IMG/VR virus record: IMGVR_UViG_3300032291_002461
Location: 1 to 30,306 of that record
Direction: 5' to 3' (one strand)
Source of the DNA: a virus
DNA: 30,306 nt
Shown here piece by piece: positions 10,201 through 18,078 of this stretch (its first letter is position 1; each line of letters starts with the position of its first letter). The translations under genes were made by a program, and so were the position numbers. The notes beneath the pieces were generated by a model. That model was not told the DNA's origin. It ran no database searches and worked only from the letters and a program-made list of their open reading frames with translations.

Positions 10201-10395
10201 AGGTATGACCATTGCGCCTTTTTTAAAGACGTGATCAGAAAATTTTTCAATCTGATTTTGTAATATTGTTTGTGACTGTGTTAATTCTCTCGCTTGTACT
10301 GCAAATGATGGTCTAAACAGTACTCTATGAAAATTTTTATTTTCATTAAAATCATCATAGTATGGAGAAAGATTAAAGTCAGTTGGACTTGGCAT
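4279..10395 (-). CDS. Giant DUF4815-type baseplate/fibre protein (2038 aa)
   Basis: A 2038-aa structural protein and one of the two giants of the region. The N-terminus carries the DUF4815-family signature: PYYDDF at 12-17, FRPSFAVQARELTQSQ at 27-42, LQNQIEKF and KKGAMVIPG at about 59-66. Proteins of this type in T4-like marine phages are baseplate-attached fibre or adhesin components. The middle contains several short beta modules of the form FTNGExITGSTSGxT. The C-terminal third is beta-rich with DPLAQTFLID and ends in RDLRGIALAL. A Shine-Dalgarno AGGAAG lies just upstream of the ATG. It follows gp8, where T4 carries gp9 to gp12, so it may take over the fibre-linking role (inference). Confidence 0.85.
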   Translation of the reverse strand: MPSPTDFNLSPYYDDFNENKNFHRVLFRPSFAVQARELTQSQTILQNQIEKFSDHVFKKGAMVIPGQVAFDLNYYAIKLSAKSLSNINSYIGVILTGVTSGVQAEVVNAVASTGTDPDTLYVKYIKTGTSNTSFVFTNGEICNCTVSSAAQTVTVNTTATGSAASIAKGVYYINGYYVTILDQTIVLDKYTNTPSYRIGVDIVESFITANEDGTLVDNAAGTSNFNAPGAHRFKISLTLSKRALNSVDDSNFIELLRLENGILQNQIRTTEYSVLEDTFARRTYDESGDYSVKDFDIDLREHLLSGTNRGIYSSGDGGVETKLVAAIGPGKAYVKGYEIETIGTTFLDVDKARDFSTSNNFKTRFDLESYVNVSNVYNAPDITYNPGETETFKNVNLYDTSTTNNRLSYLSPTGADVRGSLKSTSGVAVPQIGRAKSRGFELNNGIASSNLFATSSLTSNVYKHYLFDIEMFTHLNVSKAVAFTNGEKITGSTSGATGYVQTISSYKSAVISNMSIANPSIVTSTAHTFKEGMQVEISGGTWSINSVSVLTAAVYTVKNPTANTFELYASNGTSPVNVTSFSSGGTANHGVVVLANVLGIFTNGETITGSTSGVTSTVQNNVLGFHGVQNFDFSSVKQIGMTGGAGINYTADTETSAAFGDNYQLFGTFSIANNGTVVTGYGTLFLTELRLGDTIHFTADNGTIITKIVESVTSNTSLTFSTAVGASDVSTKTVGVRRRSKLIGSNKNISIFKLPYETIKTLKTSSNNNITDTNFYVRRNFIALLSANGDAQITAGTNETFTGLSERDFTVSIINLGAGPSGNIGDIFSLSGNNHEGDPIFTLTGTPTGKTLSLDFGANFAGHKIKIVATISRTVANEKTKTLVLNSSLSISTQTTIQSGLIGLSKADVYRINAVYMSANFSTNATSSDTDIKSRFDLDTGQRDNFYDIGRLKLKPGSLNPTGRLLIDFDYFSHGSGDYFSVDSYTSVIDYKDIPSYTSDTSGLTYQLRDCLDFRPRVDDASIVVGSGQLRQYNGLGASAVDPVQFNSDITTDLEYYLKRFDKIFLDKDGNFKVVKGASSLTPQLPKNLDNAMHLFTLALNSYTLSLKTSDIDIEKIDNRRYTMRDIGRLEKRISNVEYYTQLSLLETQAQSLQIQDAEGFDRFKNGFIVDNFTGHGIGDVGNFDYKVSMDMAGGFLRPMFNSESVKLIEATSSGNTTILTADRLASNYQKTGDLITLPYTEVNLIEQPYASKYLNVNPFNIFTWAGSVALDPPGDEWKETNRVPDLLVNERGAFDTMVEALGNPNLDSVEIDTVWNEWQDFWQGSSADRISSESTRWAGRALVRDRTIETSQQVSQTRTGIRTSLVPQVVRTALGDRVLNIAFIPFIRSRVINFTATRMKPNTRVYPYFDNISIASYITPTGGALGGPLITNVNGSVSGTFSIPDSTNNNNPRWRTGQRVFRLTSSITNSTTDVETSAEADYIAKGSLETVQNTIVSTREPRLVRIDVNDTRNITRTSTRETSDIIGWNDPLAQTFLIDNTGGVFITSIDLYLQSKDTNIPITVQIREVVNGYPSRTVIPFGEITLNPSSVNTSEDASVATKFTFPSPVYLQEKTEYCFVVLSDCNNYNAFVARLGDTQIGSNRTISENPYAGVLFKSQNGSTWTAEQMEDIKFKINRAEFENVSGSVTLVNDTVPTRTLNLNPLRTTSGSGVITVTCRNHGMHSLTNNVTISGVPAGTYNGIAHTLINGTYTSISNVTLDTFSITTAGTATSTGDVGGSSVVTTQNRLFDVACLNISTMTVPGTRIGYSLRTTSGSSIHGTETSFLLESSSQAINVTPSDNINFTSPRLIASSINETNEMSGSKSLFNILTLTTENTKISPVLDTSRMSMVAVQNRLNNPTVSNTPNFVSDFNSSGTSSAAVYVTRPILLENASTALDVRLTQNVRTSSSVKVFYRVTGADEVRNINDLTWNAFNIDGSEDDTVSPAENDSSFKEYKYSINGLGEFTAFQIKIVLKGTNSSYPPIIRDLRGIALAL

Positions 10396-10403
10396 ATCTT
10401 CCT

Positions 10404-11873
10404 TTAAAATTCAATAATTAGTTTAATATTTTCAGTTTGGTCCGCTGCTCTTGTAATTGGTGCTCTGTTTTCAATGTAAATAACATCACCTTTATCAACA
10501 TCTAATTCTGAAGCAGCATAACCATTAGAAAACGTTATACTATCAGCTGTTTCACTAGCAGAAGCACTTGGAGTAGCTGTTGCTCCAGATGTTGCGCCAG
10601 TAATAATGTTTACTCCACTAAATGCAACTAAATTTCCACTAGCATTAATACCACCATCTACAAATCTTGTTTGAACATAATGTAAAATTCTATTAACAGA
10701 GTCCCATTCTACAACTCTACCTACAGCACCTGTAGTTCCTTGAGTAATTTTTTCGTCAACTTGAAAAGTTCCTGGTGTAGGTGAAGCAGCAATTCTAATA
10801 GCTTTTGTTGTTCTTAATGTAGATGATGTTGCAACATTTCCTAGTGATTCTGGGTCTTTTAATAATACTATTTTTCTAAAATCGTTTTCAGTTGTAAAAT
10901 CTCCAGTGTTTGCTGATTCTGTTCCTTCTAAATTAATATTCAACATTACAAAAAATCCACCTAATTCTTTTACTGCATTATAACCGTGTCCACCTTTAGG
11001 TTCAATAATACAATCTAATTCTGCTCCTGTTAAGAATCCAGAACTTGCAGTATTAATATCAGCGTTTCTTACTGAAGCAAAAGTATAACCAGTACCTGCA
11101 CTTGTAACTGTTACACCTGTAACAGCTGTTCCTGAAATTACTACTGTACAAAATCCACCTGAACCATCTCCTCTTAAAGGAATACCTGCATAAGTGCCGT
11201 TTGTTCCTCCAGTACCACCATTTTTAATTTTAATTATATTTACTCCTCCATCTACTGCTGCACTTTGTACTGTACTGTTTGTTTGAACAGCCATAAAATC
11301 TGTAGATAAAAAATTTATTTGTTGAGAGGCACTTAAAGTGTACATAAATTTCCATTTATAACCATCGCCTGTTGAAAGTATAGAAGTTGAAGTTCCTGTA
11401 GGTTCAACTGTAGAAGCAACGCCATTATTATTATCTAAACATTTATATACGTTGTATGCGGAATTTAAAACATAAAAAGTTGAGTCAAATAAATTTGAAG
11501 CACCACTTGTTGATGTTAAAGTAGTTGTTGTTCCTGTTATTCTATTACCATAATCATTTCTGTACATATCATAAATCGTACCCACAGTCCAATTTCTTCT
11601 AGGAATAACATAACTTACGTTTGAAGCCGAAATTTTTTTAGCAGCTAATAAATCATCAAAAGTATAAAGTTCTTCTGTAACACTGTCTGCAGGTACAATA
11701 GGAGAACTATCAGAACCCGTATTGTCTGTTCTTAAATCTGCTCTTGTATATGTTCCCCAAGATAAAGGAGCACCAATACCTAGATAATAAGCATTAGGCG
11801 CAGCTTCAGAAAAAGATTCTACAAACTGTTCACTATTATGTATTCTAAATTTATTTGTTATAATTGCCGGCAT
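10404..11873 (-). CDS. gp8: Baseplate wedge protein, gp8-like
   Basis: A 489-aa protein matching the T4-like gp8 wedge subunit as it appears in marine phages. Evidence includes the N-terminal PAIITNKFR, YYLGIGAPLSW (29-39), VIPRRNWTVGTIYDMY (89-104), YVLNSAYNVYKCLD (134-147) and GDGYKWKFMYTLS (169-181). In T4, gp8 is a dimer in each baseplate wedge and is 334 aa. The extra length here lies in the C-terminal half, which carries two inserted-looking modules (KITQGTTGAVGRV and IITGATSGATATP). It is separated from the upstream 1822-aa gene by 6 bases and from the downstream giant gene by 8. Gene order supports the wedge assignment. Confidence 0.8.
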   Translation of the reverse strand: MPAIITNKFRIHNSEQFVESFSEAAPNAYYLGIGAPLSWGTYTRADLRTDNTGSDSSPIVPADSVTEELYTFDDLLAAKKISASNVSYVIPRRNWTVGTIYDMYRNDYGNRITGTTTTLTSTSGASNLFDSTFYVLNSAYNVYKCLDNNNGVASTVEPTGTSTSILSTGDGYKWKFMYTLSASQQINFLSTDFMAVQTNSTVQSAAVDGGVNIIKIKNGGTGGTNGTYAGIPLRGDGSGGFCTVVISGTAVTGVTVTSAGTGYTFASVRNADINTASSGFLTGAELDCIIEPKGGHGYNAVKELGGFFVMLNINLEGTESANTGDFTTENDFRKIVLLKDPESLGNVATSSTLRTTKAIRIAASPTPGTFQVDEKITQGTTGAVGRVVEWDSVNRILHYVQTRFVDGGINASGNLVAFSGVNIITGATSGATATPSASASETADSITFSNGYAASELDVDKGDVIYIENRAPITRAADQTENIKLIIEF

Positions 11874-11879
11874 ATTTTT

Positions 11880-14800
11880 TTAAGCTTGTGCTTCTCCCCA
11901 ACGTAATAATAAGTTTGTATTAACAGCAGTACCAGAAGCTTTGTATATATTTATCGCCAAAACATCGGGACCATTTGGAAATGTTCCTCTACCACCTAAT
12001 GTAGTAGTTGTTAATTCTTTTAGTTTTGATAGGGATAAACTGTTACTTTCTCCCGAGTTTGCAATAAACGAAAATACTGTTTCACCTGGTAGTGCGTAAG
12101 CAGGTTGGAAAAATTGGAACGTAATTGTAGATCCAGCAGTTACTGCAGAAACAGCGTTTTGTGTAAATGTTACTCTATAGTATTGTGTTCCACCATATGT
12201 AAGTGTAGCTGATATTGAAGCTACTTTTGTATTTGCAGGGAATTTTGCATCTACAACAGATGTTCCTGCAACTGCTCCGCTAGCGTCTAAAGTTGCTTTT
12301 GTGAAATATAAAATACTTGTACCTGATGCAGCGTTACCAGCAAAAGTAAATGCAATTGATGCGCCAGAATTGGTAGAAGGCAATGATCTATTAAAATTAA
12401 CTTGTGTATAAAATCCAAAATCTGTTATTGAAGTTATAACAGCATTATTATATCCAGCAGTTGTAATTGATGATCCTACAACTATTCCTGTTGTGTTCCA
12501 ACTTGCTGAAGTAAAATATAGTGTTGAACTACCATTACCTGTGTTATAAGCAATTGTTGCTGAAGCTGTTAAAGCAGCCGTAGTAGTTCCTGTTTGAGTT
12601 GTTGTACCCGCTCCAGATTTCCAAGTTACAGAACCTCCTGATGCAATTTGAGCAAAACTAGGTTGTCCTCCTTGAGCAACACCTTGTAATGTTGTCCAAG
12701 ATACTGAAGCTGGATCAATAGGATAATTTTGTGGATTTAAAACACCTTCTACAATAATTGCACCCGTACTACCTGAATCTGAAGTTATTTCAATACCTTC
12801 AAGTAATAGTTGAGCTCTATTTAATAATTCTCTTTCTCCTAGATCACCTATAATTGCGTTTGATACGCTAGGTGCTAATCTAATTAAAAATGCAGTTTGT
12901 TTAGTAGTTGTTGCTGATAAGTTTGTTTGAGCATAGTTAAAAATATATCCTCTATCTTCATCAAATTCTCCATCAATTAAATATGCAGAACCCCAATGAG
13001 ATATTGCCGGACTACAAGTATTTGTTACGTAAATTACTCCTGCATTATCATTGTGTGAAGCAGCGGCTCCAGCAGAGTATGAACGTGTTGCTCCAGCATT
13101 AAAATTAGTTAATGTTGTACCTCTTACACAACCCGTTAATGTATTTGCTGTAGCATTTTTACCTGTATATGAAATTAGCTCATTATCAATATATACAACA
13201 CCTGAAGTTGGTAAACCTGTAACATCTTCCACTGTAATAGTTGTTACTGAACTATTAATAGCTCCATCTAGTCTAGTACTTGGTATTTCATTTAAAACTT
13301 CATATCGAACTGGTGCGTTACCTGTTCTCATATAAGCTTCAGTATTTAAATTGTTTCCTTTTAATCTGTGACAGAATACATAATTACCGTTAGGACCTCT
13401 TAGCATCCAATCTATAAATCCAGCACCATACCAGCTAAATTGTATACCTATCATTTGCATTTTAGTAGGATCTATTACATATCCACTTGGTCCTGTACCG
13501 TCACACTTATCTAAATTCCATTCTGATTGAGGTATAATTAAATCTTGTACTTTACAAATTGAACCACCAGATACATTCGATACACCTCTAAAATCAGGAG
13601 TAACAGACATTGAAGTTTGACTTGTAATATTAGTTACCACGTGTGTCATACCTTTTATAACAACTCTATCTCCAGCTTTTAATTGATCATTAAATCTTGT
13701 ATTTGTACCTGTAATTGCATTTGAGTTTGTGTTAACTGCAATAGTACCGCCTAATTGAAATGTAGATGATCTTCTTCCTACAGAAAATTCTTCTCCATCG
13801 TATTGCCAAAATATTCCATTTTGATCATCATAAGGACCTGATCTTACAACAGCCCCTTTCCATTTATATAAATTCATTTTAGCATCAGCACTTAATTCAG
13901 CTGTAGAATTAGAAAGAACATTAGTTGCAATAACTGTTAAAGTTCTTTCATCAATAATACTTGATACAACATAGTGTCCGTCATAACCTGGCGTAATAAC
14001 ACCTTCTATTCTAATTTCAGCACCTACTTGGCATCCGTGGTCAGTATCGTCTGTAACGAGCGTAATTAAAGAATTTACTGCTGTTCCTGATGCAGTAACA
14101 CTTCTTAATTGATAACTAGGAGCAAAAAGAGCACCTGTATTATACATAGCGCCTTTTCCTGATTGATAACGAATATATTTTTTACTTTGACGAATTGCTT
14201 GACCTCCATGCTGAGGACCTCCAGTACCTAATTGAACTCCACCATCAAAAGGTCTATGTACAAAAAATGCATCTGGTCTTACGTAAATTGTTCCTTGAAT
14301 ATTTGCAGCACCTACAGAAGAATCATTTAATAACGTTAAAATGGTACCTGATGCTCTTGCAGTGTATCTTATTCTAGTAGAACTTTGAATATCATTAACT
14401 ATAATAGGACCAGAAGCTAAATTATGATTATTTGAACCAGCATCAGAACTAACAACAGATAATAAAGACATACCAGGGACAAATCCGTGTGGTGATGCAA
14501 AATCAACTTGAACTACAGCAATTGAAGCATAAGACGCTGTAGCAGTTGCTGCAGAAGCTAATATAGTAGGAGCACTTAATGCTAATGTTGAATATATAGG
14601 AATTTGACTACCTCTAATAGCTGTTCCAGTTGTAGTAAAAGTAGTTACAGCACCTGTACTTACACCACTTACTGTAAGTGCAACATCATTCGTAACATCT
14701 AATCCTTCGCATTGAGTTCCTAATACTTTATATCTTTGTCCTATAACATAACCACTACCCCCAGCAGTAACTGCGGAAGTATATAATCCACCATTTCTTG

Positions 14801-17348
14801 TTATATTAACAGAAGCACCAGTAGAACCATTACTTGTTGCATAAGGAATTCTACTTGAATAGCTTGCAGTACCTGCAACAGCTAATCCAGAAACTATTGT
14901 TACTGTAGCAATACCTGAACCAGAAAGTGTTGCCACTCTTAATATTAAATCATTTCCTAAAACTGCAGTTCCCGTTATTGTAACTGACGTTACAGCACCT
15001 ACGCTTGTAGTAGCTATTCTTATTGTAGCATCATTTGTAGGAGTAGTTCCATCTAAAGAAGCTCCTGAACATAAAAATCTTGTGCCTAAAAAGTAATTAC
15101 TTCCGCCGTTATTAATTGTTGGAACAGTATATACTCCAGCATTTCTATTAATATTAATATCAAGTCCTGATGCTAATGTAGAAGTATTTGTACCAAAAAC
15201 TGCAGTATAAGCACCTGAACCATTTGCAGTTCCACCAAAACCAATTGTTGTAATAGCGCCGCCTGTAGAATCATTCGTAACACCTGTAATAATAATACTT
15301 AAATCGTGTGTTGGAGAAGTACCTCCTAAACTTGTTCCTGGTATATTAATTGCATCTCCTATAAAATATCCAGTACCTGCATTGTTTATCGTTACAGTAT
15401 CATACACTCCTGCAGTTTTATTTACGTTAAAAGTTGCACTTGTTCCTGTTGATATAATTTCAGTTAATGTTACAGAATTATATGTTTCATTATTATTTTC
15501 AACTCCACCTAAATCTGAACCCAAAATTTTTAAAGTGTCTGCTACAGCATAACCTGAACCCGGTATAGGAATTCCCGCAATACTATAAGAACCACCTGCT
15601 CTTGAAATGTTAAATCTAGCATTTACTCCAGTTGATAAAACTTCTGAATATGCTACAGTTGTGTATGTTTGAACATCTCCTTGAAGTGATGTTGTTAAAG
15701 CAGAACTTAAAGATAATGTATTTCCTACTATGTTAGTAATTATAGCTTGTGTTCCTGTTCCATTATTAATAGCCATTCCTGGAACTAATCCCGATACAGT
15801 TGAAAGTGTAACTGATGATGAACCATTTGCAGCATCTGAAGCAACGTAATTTGTTGAAACTGTTCCTCCTGTTCCTGAATTTGAAGTAACTTGTGTACCT
15901 ACTGTTATATAAGCAGCAGATGAAGTTGTTGAAGATGAAGTTATAGGAGCGCCACTTGGTGGAACTGCTCCTGTAAAAGTTAAACTTGTAGCACCTAGAG
16001 GCGCTGCTAATATTGTTGAAAAAGAACCACTTGAACCATTTGAAAATATTGAATATGTAGGATTACCTACTCCTGCTCCAGTATAAAATCCTGCTTCTCT
16101 TAAAAGAGTTGTTGAAGTTACTACTGTTTGTCCACTTGAAGTTCCAACTTTTGCTTTAGCGTAATAAGTAAATGAAGAAGAAGTTGGTATACTATTTACA
16201 ATAAAACTTCCTTCAGCTCTTGAAAATCCTAAAGTAGACGGAGATAATGCTTTAATTGTAAAAGGTTGTCCTACACTCCATCCGTGCGCTCCTTGAGTAG
16301 TAACAGTAATAATTGAAGGTCCAACTCCAGCACTTGTAACAGAGGCATCAGTTGTAACAGACAATACATTTTTTTCTGTACCTGGTATTTCGTAAGTAGA
16401 GGGATATCCTCTTTGTGTTGCAATTGCTTGCCATTTAGTAGGTTGTAATCCATATTCAAAGTCAGCGTCAATCATCGCTTGAGGTCTTGCAACTCTCATA
16501 CGCTCAATTGCATCTGTTCCAAAATCGTAAGGTCTTACAATCATTTCAGCATTTTCTTCAAATATTTGTAAAATATCAGAAGTTGCCATTGCATCAGTAT
16601 TGTATTTTAAATAAATTGTTGTTGTACCATTATCAACTGTTAATGCATTAGGAAAGTTTACAGAATTTGCAGCTGTGAAAGTAGTTGATGCTCCTTTTAG
16701 AGGATCACCAAAACTATAAAGTACTTCATTATCTGTAACATTTGTAATTAATAATAAATCATTTAAATCTACTTTTCCTATTAATTCTATAGAACTAATT
16801 ACGTTAGGAGATAGAACAGGTAAACTAGATAATCCATTTGTTATAGTATCTGTGATTGTTGTAAATCCAGTAGTAATTTTTGCAGTTGCGCCTGCTTCTG
16901 CTGTTGTAGCAGAATTTATATTTTGAGTAGTCATTACAGGACTTTGTAATGTAGGATATATTGTATTTGTTAAAATATAATTATTGATAATATTTCTACA
17001 GTAAGTGATATAAGTAGTTTCAGGAACTCTTGTACCAGAAATTATAGGAGTTGCACCTACCCAATATGTTGCAGCTTTTGTTCTAGTCGAAGCGTTACCA
17101 TTATATCGTAAATCATATATTGCTGCTTCTATAATTGCATCAATATCATTTTGTAATGCAGCACTTGAAAAAACATAACCAATGTATGGAGCGTTACCAG
17201 CCAGCTTTTGCTGATTAACATATGCCTCAACTTCATCTTTTATAAATTCTTTATTTGCTACAATTTTTGCATATGCAATAGGATTTCTATTACTAGCTAA
17301 AGGTATACCAGGTTGAAAGTAATAATTTTGACGTAATTTTTTTGCCAT
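11880..17348 (-). CDS. Giant fibre-like virion protein (1822 aa), paralogue of the 1058-aa protein
   Basis: An 1822-aa beta-rich protein. It shares with the 1058-aa protein (23949-27125) a core with LLLITNVT, IVRP, the exact stretch MIDADFEYGLQPTKWQ (about residue 290), TLGFSRAEG and FTYYAKAKVGT. Also shared are FDGGVQLGTGGPQHG, NTEAYMRTGN, RGTFPNGPDVL and the same last eight residues LRWGEAQA. Compared with the paralogue it has an extra N-terminal region and a large insertion at about 565-910. That insertion is built of at least four beta repeats (pattern NxxRxGGxYxxxxxxGGxGYxxG). A further insertion lies near 1600-1750. Likely a tail-fibre or adhesin component; related proteins in marine T4-like phages are annotated only as virion structural proteins. 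Confidence 0.8.
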   Translation of the reverse strand: MAKKLRQNYYFQPGIPLASNRNPIAYAKIVANKEFIKDEVEAYVNQQKLAGNAPYIGYVFSSAALQNDIDAIIEAAIYDLRYNGNASTRTKAATYWVGATPIISGTRVPETTYITYCRNIINNYILTNTIYPTLQSPVMTTQNINSATTAEAGATAKITTGFTTITDTITNGLSSLPVLSPNVISSIELIGKVDLNDLLLITNVTDNEVLYSFGDPLKGASTTFTAANSVNFPNALTVDNGTTTIYLKYNTDAMATSDILQIFEENAEMIVRPYDFGTDAIERMRVARPQAMIDADFEYGLQPTKWQAIATQRGYPSTYEIPGTEKNVLSVTTDASVTSAGVGPSIITVTTQGAHGWSVGQPFTIKALSPSTLGFSRAEGSFIVNSIPTSSSFTYYAKAKVGTSSGQTVVTSTTLLREAGFYTGAGVGNPTYSIFSNGSSGSFSTILAAPLGATSLTFTGAVPPSGAPITSSSTTSSAAYITVGTQVTSNSGTGGTVSTNYVASDAANGSSSVTLSTVSGLVPGMAINNGTGTQAIITNIVGNTLSLSSALTTSLQGDVQTYTTVAYSEVLSTGVNARFNISRAGGSYSIAGIPIPGSGYAVADTLKILGSDLGGVENNNETYNSVTLTEIISTGTSATFNVNKTAGVYDTVTINNAGTGYFIGDAINIPGTSLGGTSPTHDLSIIITGVTNDSTGGAITTIGFGGTANGSGAYTAVFGTNTSTLASGLDININRNAGVYTVPTINNGGSNYFLGTRFLCSGASLDGTTPTNDATIRIATTSVGAVTSVTITGTAVLGNDLILRVATLSGSGIATVTIVSGLAVAGTASYSSRIPYATSNGSTGASVNITRNGGLYTSAVTAGGSGYVIGQRYKVLGTQCEGLDVTNDVALTVSGVSTGAVTTFTTTGTAIRGSQIPIYSTLALSAPTILASAATATASYASIAVVQVDFASPHGFVPGMSLLSVVSSDAGSNNHNLASGPIIVNDIQSSTRIRYTARASGTILTLLNDSSVGAANIQGTIYVRPDAFFVHRPFDGGVQLGTGGPQHGGQAIRQSKKYIRYQSGKGAMYNTGALFAPSYQLRSVTASGTAVNSLITLVTDDTDHGCQVGAEIRIEGVITPGYDGHYVVSSIIDERTLTVIATNVLSNSTAELSADAKMNLYKWKGAVVRSGPYDDQNGIFWQYDGEEFSVGRRSSTFQLGGTIAVNTNSNAITGTNTRFNDQLKAGDRVVIKGMTHVVTNITSQTSMSVTPDFRGVSNVSGGSICKVQDLIIPQSEWNLDKCDGTGPSGYVIDPTKMQMIGIQFSWYGAGFIDWMLRGPNGNYVFCHRLKGNNLNTEAYMRTGNAPVRYEVLNEIPSTRLDGAINSSVTTITVEDVTGLPTSGVVYIDNELISYTGKNATANTLTGCVRGTTLTNFNAGATRSYSAGAAASHNDNAGVIYVTNTCSPAISHWGSAYLIDGEFDEDRGYIFNYAQTNLSATTTKQTAFLIRLAPSVSNAIIGDLGERELLNRAQLLLEGIEITSDSGSTGAIIVEGVLNPQNYPIDPASVSWTTLQGVAQGGQPSFAQIASGGSVTWKSGAGTTTQTGTTTAALTASATIAYNTGNGSSTLYFTSASWNTTGIVVGSSITTAGYNNAVITSITDFGFYTQVNFNRSLPSTNSGASIAFTFAGNAASGTSILYFTKATLDASGAVAGTSVVDAKFPANTKVASISATLTYGGTQYYRVTFTQNAVSAVTAGSTITFQFFQPAYALPGETVFSFIANSGESNSLSLSKLKELTTTTLGGRGTFPNGPDVLAINIYKASGTAVNTNLLLRWGEAQA

Positions 17349-17349
17349 A

Positions 17350-18024
17350 TTAAGAACCTAATGCCACAGATAAAACATACAATTGATTTTGAATATTACT
17401 TGATACACCATCTAAGTATTCAAATTCTGTATTTGAAACATTTCCACTTCCTATAGAAGAAGCATTAATGTTTGTAATTGTATTGTTTGATCCATTAATT
17501 GTTTTATTTGTTAAAGTTACTGCATTATTTGCTGTAACTATACCAGTTGCTCCAGTTAATAAATTTAATTCTGTTGATGTTGCTGTAAGAGTTGCTCCTC
17601 CATTTATAACAGGAGAAGTTAAAACTTTATTAGTTAGAGTTTGATTACCTGTAAGAGTAACAACACTATTATCAACTGAAACTGTAACTGTATCTGTTGA
17701 TGATGATATTGTATTAATACCAGTACCAGCTAATATATTTAATGTGTCTCCACTATTTAATAGTTGAGCTGCACCAGAAGTACCTTGTACAAATAGTGAG
17801 TATGTAGCTGCCACAGCACCAGGTTGAAATCTAGCATTTGCTGCATCATATATTAAAACATTATTAGCTGATGCACCAGCAACGTTTATTTTTAAATTAC
17901 TACCGTCACCTAAATTGTTATATAGTTCTGTAAAATTAGAATTGATTATATTACCGCCAGCACGTAGTGTTGTACCTGTACCGTCGTTTGCTACACTTCC
18001 AATATTAACTGATTGTTTAGACAA
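17350..18024 (-). CDS. Short tail-fibre protein with a TTG start
   Basis: A 224-aa fibre protein. The N-terminal motif NIGSVANDGTGTTLR...NSNFTELYNNLG is a well-known leader of T4-like marine fibre proteins. It fixes the start at a TTG codon (18024-18022), with GGAA 8-11 bases upstream. The middle has the repeats TLTNKVLTSPVI and TLTNKTINGSNN, which are common shaft sequences. The C-terminus is NIQNQLYVLSVALGS. Two late promoters lie just upstream. The downstream 1822-aa gene begins 1 base after its stop, so the pair is a cassette that mirrors the 221-aa/1058-aa pair. Confidence 0.8.
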   Translation of the reverse strand: MSKQSVNIGSVANDGTGTTLRAGGNIINSNFTELYNNLGDGSNLKINVAGASANNVLIYDAANARFQPGAVAATYSLFVQGTSGAAQLLNSGDTLNILAGTGINTISSSTDTVTVSVDNSVVTLTGNQTLTNKVLTSPVINGGATLTATSTELNLLTGATGIVTANNAVTLTNKTINGSNNTITNINASSIGSGNVSNTEFEYLDGVSSNIQNQLYVLSVALGS

Positions 18025-18042
18025 TTGTAATTCCTTTTTTAT

Positions 18043-18050
18043 TATTTATA
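18043..18050 (-). promoter_or_regulatory. T4-type late promoter (proximal) for the 224/1822-aa cassette
   Basis: Exact TATAAATA on the minus strand, 18 bases before the TTG start of the 224-aa fibre gene. Confidence 0.7.
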
Positions 18051-18054
18051 CGAC

Positions 18055-18062
18055 TATTTATA
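18055..18062 (-). promoter_or_regulatory. T4-type late promoter (distal) for the 224/1822-aa cassette
   Basis: A second exact TATAAATA, 12 bases upstream of the first, within the same 54-base gap. Confidence 0.65.
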
Positions 18063-18078
18063 TACTTATTCATAAACT

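Noticed and set aside
13051-13335. Plus-strand frame of 94 codons within the 1822-aa gene
   Set aside because: Antisense to a region conserved with the 1058-aa paralogue, with no independent start signals.
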